A stretch of DNA of 31,088 nt, from the NCBI GenBank assembly GCA_964406515.1, contig CAYORV010000008.1, positions 1 through 31,088 of the forward strand, given 5' to 3'. The notes under the pieces were generated by a model. It had not been told where the DNA came from. It did not search any database and saw nothing but the letters and a program-made list of their open reading frames with translations. This document shows, piece after piece, positions 9,013-16,764 of the stretch. This DNA is from JAGLWP01 sp964406515. Lineage in GTDB: Archaea; Nanobdellota; Nanobdellia; Pacearchaeales; GW2011-AR1. Both the position numbers and the translations under genes were made by a program. How positions within the stretch are numbered: position 1 is the first letter of the stretch; each line of letters begins with the position of its first letter.

Positions 9013-9870
9013 TTATCTTAAGATATTAGGAATAACTTTTAATCCTATTAATTTTTTAATATGATTTACTTTATTTATATTTAACTCATAGTAAATTGTT
9101 CCCAAACCATTAACTCTTTTATACACCATGCAAGTTATATTATGTAGGCCTTTTAATATCTTAGCAATATTTTTAAGGTTCATCTCTTCCTTAGAGATTA
9201 TTCTAATATAATGGGGTTTTTTTATTCTTGCCTTATCTTTTATTATCTTCATAACATTATTTTTATTTACATCCCAGTTATAATCCACAAAGTTATCAAT
9301 AACTATTTTAAGTTTCTTAGATTTTTCTGGATGTAAAAATCCTATTTCTTTTTGAAATCTTTTAAGATTCTCTTTACCATAAATGAAAATCCTGAATATT
9401 TTCCTTTTTTTATTTATTTTTTTAATCGTTTTTATTTCTAAATTATCCAATGTTTGTATAATTTGATCAAGTCCTTTTTCATTAATTGAATCCAATCCAA
9501 TGTGCCTATTTTGATGGCTTTTACAAAATACCCAAGATTCACAATCAAAAAAAGCTCTAAGCCATATTTTTGATAGTCCTTTATTTAACTTAGGCATTTT
9601 CCACTCTTTCGAGTAAAAACTTTTAAATTTTTCGATTAATTTTTTATAAAGTTCTTTATTTTGTATAATACATCTCTCACCTTCTATTAGACGAGGTTTA
9701 ATCTCAAATACCTTTTCAAATCTTCTCTGAAAATCTTTCAATAAAATAAAATTAGTATTCCTAAATCCAATATGGTAATATTTTTGTTTTTGAGTTAGGG
9801 GATTTTTTATTACATATCCATCAGCACAAAGATAAGCATGGATTGATGCTAAATTCTCGTCGAATTTCAT
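9013..9870 (-). CDS. Free-standing LAGLIDADG homing endonuclease
   Basis: 285 residues with two degenerate LAGLIDADG helices: IHAYLCADGYV (catalytic Asp17) and LRAFFDCESW (Asp109), about 90 residues apart, the spacing of a single-chain two-repeat enzyme. The rest is basic and Lys/Ile-rich, with a possible DNA-binding C-terminal part. No intein splicing residues flank it and it is not fused to rtcB. It has its own TATA box about 25 nt upstream and ends exactly at the complete rtcB start. Such enzymes cut a specific site in an allele lacking the element and spread by repair. Position inside an rtcB scar suggests that rtcB was the target (inference). It may descend from an RtcB intein endonuclease domain. 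Confidence 0.88.
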   Translation of the reverse strand: MKFDENLASIHAYLCADGYVIKNPLTQKQKYYHIGFRNTNFILLKDFQRRFEKVFEIKPRLIEGERCIIQNKELYKKLIEKFKSFYSKEWKMPKLNKGLSKIWLRAFFDCESWVFCKSHQNRHIGLDSINEKGLDQIIQTLDNLEIKTIKKINKKRKIFRIFIYGKENLKRFQKEIGFLHPEKSKKLKIVIDNFVDYNWDVNKNNVMKIIKDKARIKKPHYIRIISKEEMNLKNIAKILKGLHNITCMVYKRVNGLGTIYYELNINKVNHIKKLIGLKVIPNILR

Positions 9871-9884
9871 GATTGATTAAAGAA

Positions 9885-10007
9885 TTATATGTTTAAATAC
9901 CTTATGTTCATCAGCAATTTTTCAGAAGCATAAATTCGCGCAGGCACATTCATCCCACCTTCTTTAGGAATTTCATAAATATCTTTTGAAATTTTATTTA
10001 GTTTCAT
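9885..10007 (-). pseudogene. rtcB: rtcB 5'-end fragment (scar)
   Basis: It begins with an ATG at 10005-10007, 34 nt after the archease stop, and reads MKLNKISKDIYEIPKEGG and then MNVPARIYASEKLL. That is the RtcB N-terminus, aligning with KLKKIGKNEYELPRE...LVPGRIFISEKII of the complete copy at about half identity. Homology stops near 9906; after a few unrelated residues the frame ends at 9885-9887. The archease-rtcB order is the classical gene pair, so this is where the native rtcB began. The protein divergence from the complete copy shows that it is a different allele and not a recent duplicate. Confidence 0.85.
9888..9901 (-). promoter_or_regulatory. TATA box of the homing endonuclease gene
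   Basis: Minus-strand GGTATTTAAACATA, centred about 25 nt before the ATG at 9870, lies over the non-homologous tail of the rtcB 5' scar. It would give a leaderless transcript for the endonuclease and the rtcB behind it. Confidence 0.55.
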
Positions 10008-10041
10008 AATTCAACCAATGGGAAAGAGTTTTTATAATTAC

Positions 10042-10461
10042 TCAAACATCCAAAACAACTTGACATATCCAAGTCTTTCCCTGTCGCTTTACAAACATTC
10101 CATGATATGTTATTGCTTTTACATCTATGTGTATTTCATAATTTTTTGCACTATCGCCCATAATTTCAGCTTCTAATTTAAAATCCTCCTCATCTATCTT
10201 CAAACTTTTAATATTCGATAAGAAAAAATGATTACCATCAAATAAAACTAATAATTCCTCTAAAAAATTATACAAAAGAGATTCAAAATCTTTCCCACTA
10301 GCTTTTATCTTAGCCATTTTCTTTGCCTTGACTTTTCCATCATACATTGAATTAAACATAGCCAAGCCAGCATTTCCAAACATTTCTTCAACTGTTTTTC
10401 CAAATGCTTGGAATTGCACGTCTGCAGTATGTTCTAAGAATTTGAATTTTTTGTTCATCAT
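10042..10461 (-). CDS. Archease (RtcB activator)
   Basis: 139 residues from the ATG at 10459-10461, which overlaps the upstream stop as ATGA; a further ATG is at 10473. Motif FLEHTADVQFQAFGKTVEEMF near the N-terminus is the archease signature, with the metal-binding Asp in HTAD. Next come a helix (FESLLYNFLEELLVLFD) and the C-terminal GMFVKRQGKTWICQVVLDV with its conserved terminal Asp. Archease speeds RtcB guanylylation and broadens its nucleotide use in tRNA splicing. It is the last gene of the pilus transcript by position, translationally coupled to a prepilin-like gene, and sits directly before the rtcB scar. Confidence 0.95.
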   Translation of the reverse strand: MMNKKFKFLEHTADVQFQAFGKTVEEMFGNAGLAMFNSMYDGKVKAKKMAKIKASGKDFESLLYNFLEELLVLFDGNHFFLSNIKSLKIDEEDFKLEAEIMGDSAKNYEIHIDVKAITYHGMFVKRQGKTWICQVVLDV

Positions 10462-10883
10462 CTTTCCCAACAAAAAAGTTTTAATTGTCTTGGCTTATAC
10501 TCTCCCGATGTTGTAGTAATCGCAACAGATTGAACATAAATACTTTTCTCTGGAGAATCATCCAAATCACACTCCGATGTTATTTCACAGATTTTTGCAA
10601 TACATTCAAGATAATTTGGAATTCTTAGATTGATTCTATCTTCTACATCAGAAGGAAATCCTTCGTCAATAGATTCAATCGGAATAGGAGCATTCAATAT
10701 ATCTTCCCTCAAAGTTTCATCTACTTGGATATCTCTCAGCACTGCTAATTCTGCATCATGAATTTTTGATGAACGATCTTCATTTTCAAGAAGACCATCA
10801 CTTAAAACAATTAATATAACTCCCGATACAAGTAAGAGTGCAACAAATGCTTCCACGATTCTTATCCACCCCTTTTTATTCAT
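10458..10883 (-). CDS. Prepilin-like membrane protein of the pilus operon
   Basis: 141 residues from MNKKGWIRIVEAF; an ATG four codons earlier (10895) overlaps the upstream gene by 7 nt and is less likely. The basic KKG followed by a hydrophobic helix (AFVALLLVSGVILIVL, residues about 10-28) is a class III prepilin-like N-terminus, with the expected Glu in the helix start (VEAF). The outer part has two Cys pairs (CIAKIC, CDLD) and an acidic, proline-containing stretch; it ends in CWER. Probably a minor pilin or assembly subunit. It is coupled to archease by ATGA. Confidence 0.75.
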   Translation of the reverse strand: MNKKGWIRIVEAFVALLLVSGVILIVLSDGLLENEDRSSKIHDAELAVLRDIQVDETLREDILNAPIPIESIDEGFPSDVEDRINLRIPNYLECIAKICEITSECDLDDSPEKSIYVQSVAITTTSGEYKPRQLKLFCWER

Positions 10884-10888
10884 ATTTA

Positions 10889-11290
10889 TTACCATACTTT
10901 TATAGTTAAAAAACCAGCCTTTTTATTATCGTCATATAATACAAGAACTTCCTTAGTATAGATATTAATATCTTCTGGGACATCTTTTTCTGCAACAATG
11001 TTTTCTATTCCATCATCAATAAAAATAAATGCAAATTCAACATTTTCAGGAACTTCTAAATTTGCTTTCAATCCTTCATAATCATCATAATATTCATTTG
11101 CTACATTATTTATATTTGTTAAATCTGAATCAAACATAATCAACAATTCAGTCTCTAGATGATTTAAGATAGGTTCTTTATTTTGTTTAAAATTTATTCT
11201 TGGATTAAATACAACAAACAAAAATACAATAAAAGTTATGAATATAGCGAATGACAATATAAATCCCACATGTGAACCTTTTTTATTCAT
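10889..11290 (-). CDS. Prepilin-like membrane protein of the pilus operon
   Basis: 133 residues. The N-terminus MNKKGSHVGFILSFAIFITF is a short basic leader, then a hydrophobic helix to about residue 30; the rest is a small acidic domain with beta-strand pattern (VEFAFIFIDDGIEN, KKAGFLTIKVW). It overlaps the upstream TadC-like gene by ATGA (11287-11290), so the two are translationally coupled. Its location between the platform protein and another pilin-like gene suggests a minor pilin. No closer family recognised. Confidence 0.75.
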   Translation of the reverse strand: MNKKGSHVGFILSFAIFITFIVFLFVVFNPRINFKQNKEPILNHLETELLIMFDSDLTNINNVANEYYDDYEGLKANLEVPENVEFAFIFIDDGIENIVAEKDVPEDINIYTKEVLVLYDDNKKAGFLTIKVW

Positions 11291-12138
11291 CCCCCATTTC
11301 CACCTCTAGCAATTAAATTTGCAATAGAAGAAATTAAGAATGCGATTAACACCAATGCAAAAGAATGTTTTATTCCCGATTTCATATTTCCTTCTGATAA
11401 TTTTCCAATAGCTAATCCGCTGAAAAAACCTTGAATTAAAAGCAAGTATAAGAAAGCATTAGATATTTCCTCTGCTCCTATGGCCCCCCCTTCTCCAGAT
11501 ATTCCTCCTATACCTGCAGATCCAAGGCCAGAAATACCAGAAATCATAGGAACAATGTAAAATTGCATGATTAAGATAATTATCATAAAAACAATAAAGA
11601 TGATATAACCCTGCACAATTAATGTTGAAATTGTTGCTTTTCTTTCTTTCTTTAACTTATCAGACATGTTTACCGCCTTTGCAACAGCTTCAAGAATCCC
11701 CCCAATGTCTCCCCCAGCTCTTTCTGCTTGCCCTATTAATGTTAATGCCCTAGAGATACTATTATTGTTAACATCCTTGGAAAACACAGTCAAAGCAGAG
11801 TTTAATGGAATTCCCAAAGAGATTTGATTTGCTAGTTTTTCAATATGTGGATTTAAAACCCCATAAGATTTACCTTTCATATTGATTATACTTTTACTAA
11901 TTGGAGTTCCTGTTTTTACACTTTCAACAAGATTTCTGGCAAATTCCAAAAACATATCTTCTTTTTCCCCTGCAATTCTTGATTCATTAATTATAGAAAT
12001 TACAAAAGGCGAAATTCCAACAATAACTCCCATACCCATTATAAGAAAAAAGAAATCTGTCTTAAGCATTAAAAGAGCTAAGAGGATAATTATTACTCCA
12101 GCAATAATTCCTATCTTGTGTATTTTTTTTATTTCCAT
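11287..12138 (-). CDS. TadC/ArlJ-like pilus platform membrane protein (second)
   Basis: 283 residues. Two membrane helices near the N-terminus (about 8-50) precede a cytosolic type II secretion F domain (EFARNLVESVKTGTPISKSI, then GLGIP-like SLGIPLNSAL and RALTLIGQAERAGGDIGGIL). Further helices follow at about 165-200, 225-245 and 255-275. F-domain proteins anchor the assembly ATPase and turn its cycle into pilin insertion. It starts 1 nt after the stop of the other, larger F-domain gene. Two adjacent F-domain genes resemble the TadB/TadC pair of tight-adherence systems, unlike the single ArlJ of archaella. Confidence 0.88.
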   Translation of the reverse strand: MEIKKIHKIGIIAGVIIILLALLMLKTDFFFLIMGMGVIVGISPFVISIINESRIAGEKEDMFLEFARNLVESVKTGTPISKSIINMKGKSYGVLNPHIEKLANQISLGIPLNSALTVFSKDVNNNSISRALTLIGQAERAGGDIGGILEAVAKAVNMSDKLKKERKATISTLIVQGYIIFIVFMIIILIMQFYIVPMISGISGLGSAGIGGISGEGGAIGAEEISNAFLYLLLIQGFFSGLAIGKLSEGNMKSGIKHSFALVLIAFLISSIANLIARGGNGG

Positions 12139-12139
12139 T

Positions 12140-13438
12140 TTATGACGAAGATTTCTTCAAATACAAAAATGTGAGAAATGCAGCATTTAATAGTGAAACT
12201 GAAAGTACCATGATTAATGTAATTGAAGAAGTTTCTAAAGCAATTCCCAACCCACTGATTTTCATCATCATTAATAAAAGCATTAAAATCATTGGAGCAG
12301 CAATAACAACACTAATATATACATCCATAAATGTTTCAGCTGCTTTTGTATCTTTTTCCCTTTCAAGCCTATGTTCAAAAAGCAAAGTTTGAGATCTTTT
12401 GTCAAAAAATTCTCTTAAATCTCCTCCAGAAGTAATTGTGGTAGCCAATCCATTAAGCAAATCTCTTAATTTTTGACTCGGACTATTTAATGCTGTACTC
12501 TTTAATGAAGTAACTAAATCATAACCATAAACATTAATTTTATTTATTAATTTTGTAAATTCCTTACCAATATTTGGATATTCTCCAGTTGCAAGAATAA
12601 TCTTAAATATTTTACTAGGCTCAAGCATTGATTGGGAAATTGCAGACATATGAATTGTTGAAAAGGGTATTTCATGATTAATCTTTTTTTCTAAAGATTT
12701 TCTCTCTAATGAAGGATAAACATACATAAATCCAAAGGTTCCAAGAGGAATAACAATTAAAATCCAAAAAAGTTCTAAAAATCTCCGGCCTATCCCTTCT
12801 ATAGTAAAAGTTATTATGGAAGATTCAAAACCAAGCTTAAAAAATAAGAAAAATAAAAAAACCGCAAAAGCAATAATTAGGGATATAAACGTAGAAAATA
12901 ATGCTAATGCGAAATAGGTTGTTGGAGTAAATTCTAAGTTTGTTTGTATCAAATCTTTCTTTAGAGTCTCAAAACTTTTTTCTTGAACTAATTTTTTAGA
13001 AAGATTATAGAAATATTTATTTGCAATCTTTGAATGCATTTTTGGTTTTTCAACTTCTTCGGAAGCAACTTTTTCCCTTCCTTTTTTTATTCTTTTTAGT
13101 GTTTCTTTCTCCAATACTGAAAGTTCTCTAGAAGCTTTTTTGCCTCCCTTAACTTTCCCCCCCCCTTTTGTCAAGAAAATTTTTTGCTTTAATTCCTCAA
13201 GTTTTTTTGGTTTAGCATGCAAGGGTTTTGCAAGATTAATTTTTTCAAGTCCATTAAGAATATTTTCATTTATATTCTTAAAAGAATTTTTTAATGTTTC
13301 AAGATGATTTCTAACCATCTTTTTTTCTTCATTATCTTTTGCATTTTCAAGATGGTTAAATGATGAATCAAGTTCTGCAATTGCTCTTTCTGCTAAAGAA
13401 ATCGTTTTTTTCAATTCTTCAAAGTTTGCTCCATTCAT
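12140..13438 (-). CDS. TadB/ArlJ-like pilus platform membrane protein with long coiled-coil N-terminus
   Basis: 432 residues. Residues 1-120 are charged coiled coil (SLAERAIAELDSSFNHLE, KEETLKRIKKGREKV type), then a cytosolic helical stretch. Two helices follow at about 175-205 and 225-245, then the F-domain signature (STIHMSAISQSMLEP, LRDLLNGLATTITSGGDLREFF) and a C-terminal pair of helices at about 370-430. It pairs with the second platform protein just downstream. The start overlaps the stop of a 54-aa coiled-coil gene as ATGA. The extended N-terminus is unusual for the family and could bind the ATPase or the small upstream protein (inference). Confidence 0.88.
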   Translation of the reverse strand: MNGANFEELKKTISLAERAIAELDSSFNHLENAKDNEEKKMVRNHLETLKNSFKNINENILNGLEKINLAKPLHAKPKKLEELKQKIFLTKGGGKVKGGKKASRELSVLEKETLKRIKKGREKVASEEVEKPKMHSKIANKYFYNLSKKLVQEKSFETLKKDLIQTNLEFTPTTYFALALFSTFISLIIAFAVFLFFLFFKLGFESSIITFTIEGIGRRFLELFWILIVIPLGTFGFMYVYPSLERKSLEKKINHEIPFSTIHMSAISQSMLEPSKIFKIILATGEYPNIGKEFTKLINKINVYGYDLVTSLKSTALNSPSQKLRDLLNGLATTITSGGDLREFFDKRSQTLLFEHRLEREKDTKAAETFMDVYISVVIAAPMILMLLLMMMKISGLGIALETSSITLIMVLSVSLLNAAFLTFLYLKKSSS

Positions 13439-13599
13439 TTTAAAATTTTAGAAATTTGTGTTTGAATTTTTAACATCATCTTTTTTGAATTGTTAAAATT
13501 CTCAGGATCATTTTTTTTATAATCTTCTTCTAATTTTGATTCTAATTGCTTAAGTGTTTTAACAAGTTGATTAAGAGTTGGAATATCACCTTTTTTCAT
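13435..13599 (-). CDS. 54-aa coiled-coil protein in pilus operon
   Basis: ATG at 13597-13599, TGA at 13435-13437, overlapping the next start as ATGA. The product begins MKKGDIPTLNQLVKTLKQLE and is highly charged and helical (LESKLEEDYKKND), without membrane segment or Cys. Its composition and length match the coiled-coil head of the adjacent platform protein, so it could partner with or have split from that domain (inference). The operon position and tight coupling argue for a real gene in spite of its size. Confidence 0.7.
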   Translation of the reverse strand: MKKGDIPTLNQLVKTLKQLESKLEEDYKKNDPENFNNSKKMMLKIQTQISKILK

Positions 13600-13636
13600 A
13601 TACAAAATAATGAATCCGCTTTATTAAATATTTTGA

Positions 13637-15184
13637 TTAACTCAATCCAAATTCCCTCAAAACTTCTTGGGGTTTTTTATAATATCGATTAACAACTTCT
13701 TGGATTTCTTCAAATTTGAGAATTTTCTTTTGATGTAATTTATAAATTAATTGAACCCTTCTTCTAAATTCAAGCTCAAGTTCATCTACTCTTATCCCAT
13801 ATCTTTTAGAGATTTTTTCAAAAACTTGACTATTTCTTTTAAAATAAAAACTATCTTCCATAGGATTCCACATAAAAGGCGTGTTTGTAAGTGCAATTCC
13901 ATTTGAATTCACCTTGGTTATTTCAACGATTTCTTTAAGTTTCCTTGTTTCTTTTTTATTTACAATAGCGTGCGTCATAATACAAACACAATCTAGAACA
14001 TTAACAAGAGTTGGAGAAAGTTCTATTGGAGGAGTTTCCAATCTTTTTATTAAAGTATCAACAGAATCTGCGTGCATTGTACTTATAGAAGAATGTCCTG
14101 AAGCCATACCCTGAAATAACACTGATGCTTCCTTACCCCTAACTTCACCAACAATAACATAATCTGGATTTTGTCTGAATGAACTTTTTAGCAAAGTAAA
14201 CAAAGTTATATCATTTTTCTCATTAGCACCTGTTGATGTTCTAGAAACACTTGGAAGCCAGTTTTCTCTGGGCAAATTTAATTCACGAGTATCTTCGATA
14301 CTTACAACACGAGCCTCAGGAGGAATAAAAAAAGCCACAGCGTTTAGCAAAGTAGTTTTTCCTGATGCTGTTCCACCTGTGATTAGCAAATTCATTTTAT
14401 ACTGAACTAAAATCCACAGATAAGCTAGCATTTCTGGACTTAATGTATTAAAACCAACTAACTGAATTGGAGTCCAAGGTTTTTTCGTGAATTTTCTAAT
14501 CGTAAAAGTCGGACCTTTACTAGTAATGTCTTTCGTGTATGTTGCATTAACTCTGCTTCCATCAGGTAAACTTCCATCAAGAATAGGGCTCGCATAAGAA
14601 ATATATTTTCCACACCTCTGCGCAAGTTTCTCGACAAAACTTTCTAATTGGCCTTCTTTCTTAAAAATAACGTTAGTTTTCAAATTTCTATAAATTCTAT
14701 GAACAATATAAATTGGACTATCAATACCATTACACTCAATATCTTCTATGAAATAATCCCTTAAGATTGGCTCAACTTCATTAAACCCAATAAAATTCCT
14801 ACATAAATAATAATATATTTTTCTATAAGTCTCATAAGATAAATTCCATCCAAATTCAGCAGCGAATATTTTAAATCTTTTATCAATATATTCCAATAAA
14901 GCATCTGGTTTTTCTTCAACAACCTTATAAAAATTAATTACATCCCTCATAGCTTCTGTCATTTGTTCTCGATATTTTTCTTCTTCTTCTGTTAAAATAG
15001 GTTCTTCAATATCATATACAACCTCATAAAGTTTAGGGTCCCAATAAATGTGTACAAATGCAAAAGGAGAAATAACACAGTACCTAACATCAATTTTTGT
15101 TTTATCACTTATTTTTTTTAGCGGAGGAATTTTTGGTGAAAAATCAATCTGCGCTCTTGGGTAATCAAGTATTCCTTGTTCCAT
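13637..15184 (-). CDS. Type IV pilus/archaellum assembly ATPase (TadA/ArlI family)
   Basis: 515 residues, normal for the archaeal branch of secretion ATPases. The N-terminal domain (1-240) contains the DGSRVNATY loop (208-216). Then come Walker A GGTASGKT (270-277), Asp box VVSIEDTRE (293-301), Walker B-like YVIVGEVRG (342-350) and His box GHSSISTMHAD (363-373). It powers insertion of pilin subunits at the cytoplasmic membrane through the two downstream platform proteins. The start overlaps the preceding prepilin stop by one base (TAATG). All catalytic motifs are intact. Tad-like pili fit better than an archaellum because no archaellin/ArlF/G/H set is present in view. Confidence 0.95.
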   Translation of the reverse strand: MEQGILDYPRAQIDFSPKIPPLKKISDKTKIDVRYCVISPFAFVHIYWDPKLYEVVYDIEEPILTEEEEKYREQMTEAMRDVINFYKVVEEKPDALLEYIDKRFKIFAAEFGWNLSYETYRKIYYYLCRNFIGFNEVEPILRDYFIEDIECNGIDSPIYIVHRIYRNLKTNVIFKKEGQLESFVEKLAQRCGKYISYASPILDGSLPDGSRVNATYTKDITSKGPTFTIRKFTKKPWTPIQLVGFNTLSPEMLAYLWILVQYKMNLLITGGTASGKTTLLNAVAFFIPPEARVVSIEDTRELNLPRENWLPSVSRTSTGANEKNDITLFTLLKSSFRQNPDYVIVGEVRGKEASVLFQGMASGHSSISTMHADSVDTLIKRLETPPIELSPTLVNVLDCVCIMTHAIVNKKETRKLKEIVEITKVNSNGIALTNTPFMWNPMEDSFYFKRNSQVFEKISKRYGIRVDELELEFRRRVQLIYKLHQKKILKFEEIQEVVNRYYKKPQEVLREFGLS

Positions 15185-15732
15185 TATATTAACTCCATAT
15201 TGATTATTGTTTTAGTATTTTCAATACCATCATTTGTTATAGATAATTTGTAAGCAACAGAAGATTTAGTTAATATTTTTTGCTCGTCAAGTCCTTCAAA
15301 TCTCACATCATAAGCATAACTATAATCCTTAGTTATATTTACAAAATTAGCACTTCCGATTTTTTCAGTATAAATAATTAAATTTCCATCACTAATAGGT
15401 CTTCCCGGTTCACTATATTCGAACTGGCTTTCAATTTCAAAAAATAACTTGTTTCTAGAACCATCAAGAGTTAAGCTCCCTTTTTTAATTCCTAATTCAA
15501 TTATTCTCCTGTTTCCCTGGCCCCCTAAATTTAATATTGTTGAATCAATTTCTTTCATCATTGTTATTGATTGATCAATAATTGTTTTATCTTGCAACTC
15601 CTGTATTTTTGGTCTTGCAAATGCCAGAACAAGTCCAATCATGACTAATGCAATTAAAGTATAGATTACCGTCTCAACCCAAATTTGCCCCCTATAGTTT
15701 TTTGAAAAAAAACTATTCCTCTTTCTTTTCAT
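15184..15732 (-). CDS. Prepilin-like protein of the pilus operon
   Basis: 182 residues. A basic leader (MKRKRNSFFSKNYRGQ) precedes a hydrophobic helix (IWVETVIYTLIALVMIGLVLAF) that carries the Glu typical of mature pilin position 5 (WVETV). A helical stalk (KIQELQDKTIIDQSITMMKEID) and a beta-rich head follow. The RG-Q start resembles class III cleavage sites. One-base overlap with the ATPase gene. A TATA-like box (15753-15762) centred about 25 nt upstream suggests that an internal promoter can drive this gene and the ATPase. Confidence 0.85.
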   Translation of the reverse strand: MKRKRNSFFSKNYRGQIWVETVIYTLIALVMIGLVLAFARPKIQELQDKTIIDQSITMMKEIDSTILNLGGQGNRRIIELGIKKGSLTLDGSRNKLFFEIESQFEYSEPGRPISDGNLIIYTEKIGSANFVNITKDYSYAYDVRFEGLDEQKILTKSSVAYKLSITNDGIENTKTIINMELI

Positions 15733-15752
15733 AGAATTCTAAATAAAATCTG

Positions 15753-15762
15753 ATTTAAATAA
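15753..15762 (-). promoter_or_regulatory. TATA-like box before prepilin 15184-15732
   Basis: Minus-strand TTATTTAAAT sits about 25 nt ahead of the ATG at 15732, in a 42-nt gap between pilin genes. It is consistent with an internal leaderless promoter. Confidence 0.45.
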
Positions 15763-15774
15763 TTAATGCTAATC

Positions 15775-16281
15775 CTACAATAAACAACTTTCAATTCCAG
15801 AAATTGTATCAGAAACTTCGCACTGCTGTCCATCTATAACAGGAATAATTTGTATTAAATCTGGCTTTGAAGTATATCCACTTGCAACATATGTTAAACC
15901 AGCATTTTTTCCCGGAAGTTTAACTTCTCCTCCCGAAGGATAAAGTGTTAACCCAATTCCTTGTTGATCTATATTTGTCAGAGTATAAGAACCGCTTGCT
16001 CCAGCAGATGAAATTCCAACAAGTACTTCATCAACATCAATATCTCCGATACTGAGTGAGAATTGAACAGTCTTTGCAGTTGAATCATAACAAGTGTAAA
16101 TTGGATTAATTGTAACTTTATTGAAATTTCCAAAACAAGATTTAGCACCTTCAACTTGGTCTTTTAATGTGCTGTTAACAATTCCCCAAACAATTGCTGC
16201 AGCAGCCATTACTAATGCAATCATAAGAACAACAGTAATAACTCCAGAAATACCTTTTTTAGAGGATAATATCTTCGCCAT
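15775..16281 (-). CDS. Class III prepilin-like major/minor pilin
   Basis: 168 residues from the ATG at 16279-16281. A reading from 16329 would add 16 residues deep inside the upstream gene. This ATG has a Shine-Dalgarno-like GAGGGT six to seven bases upstream. The N-terminus MAKILSSKKGISGVITVV is a canonical archaeal prepilin leader (KKG before the helix), with hydrophobic residues about 13-35. The outer domain is beta-rich with four Cys (SCFGNF, TCYDST, QQCEVS, SCLL) that could form two disulfides. It overlaps the upstream pilin gene by 23 nt. Confidence 0.88.
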   Translation of the reverse strand: MAKILSSKKGISGVITVVLMIALVMAAAAIVWGIVNSTLKDQVEGAKSCFGNFNKVTINPIYTCYDSTAKTVQFSLSIGDIDVDEVLVGISSAGASGSYTLTNIDQQGIGLTLYPSGGEVKLPGKNAGLTYVASGYTSKPDLIQIIPVIDGQQCEVSDTISGIESCLL

Positions 16282-16720
16282 ATTGACCCTCACAAATATA
16301 AGTTTTTCTTCCGTCTTTTCCTTCCCCAATTAAAACAGGGAACACAGTAATTTTATCTGGATTTAAATCCCCTAAATCAAGAGGCCCTGAAAAAGTTCCT
16401 CCTTGTCCTAATCCAGTGTCGACCCATCCGTCGTCAGAATCTAACTCTTCTGTTGTATGACTTCCCTCTTCAAATATTTTTATTCTTACTCTAAAGATAG
16501 GAACATTTCCTCTATTAACAATACTCAGAGTATCTGTTGAAGAAGAAAAACTTGCGTCAAATTCAACATCTTCACAAACTAATTCTATATTTTTTCCGAA
16601 TTTTGTTGCACTCTCTCCGACCATGCCCCTAAACCAAATAAAAATAATCAAAGCAACAACAACAACCATAGCAATTAGTAGAACTGTCGCAATCACTGGA
16701 GAAATCCCTCTCTTTTTCAT
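16259..16720 (-). CDS. Class III prepilin (archaeal pilin/archaellin N-terminal domain)
   Basis: 153 residues from MKKRGISPVIATVLLIAMVV. An ATG five codons earlier is possible, but a TATA box lies 25 nt before this one. KKRG-ISPVIATVLLIA is the classical archaeal type IV pilin leader processed by a PibD/ArlK-type peptidase, with the helix mediating fibre packing. The head is beta-rich (DASFSSSTDTLSIVNRG, VRIKIFEEG) with two Cys. A likely major pilin candidate given its own promoter (inference). Confidence 0.9.
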   Translation of the reverse strand: MKKRGISPVIATVLLIAMVVVVALIIFIWFRGMVGESATKFGKNIELVCEDVEFDASFSSSTDTLSIVNRGNVPIFRVRIKIFEEGSHTTEELDSDDGWVDTGLGQGGTFSGPLDLGDLNPDKITVFPVLIGEGKDGRKTYICEGQYGEDIIL

Positions 16721-16740
16721 TTTGTTTAAAAGCATTTTAA

Positions 16741-16750
16741 GTTTATAAAT
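16741..16750 (-). promoter_or_regulatory. TATA box before class III prepilin
   Basis: Minus-strand ATTTATAAAC, centred 25 nt upstream of the ATG at 16720, lies in a 29-nt intergenic space. It supports a leaderless internal transcript starting at this pilin and decides the start codon. Confidence 0.5.
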
Positions 16751-16764
16751 TTTGATGTTGAAGA

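Noticed and set aside
9013..9870. Intein inside RtcB
   Set aside because: The endonuclease has its own stop and promoter, and the downstream RtcB is complete with its own N-terminus; no splice-junction residues.
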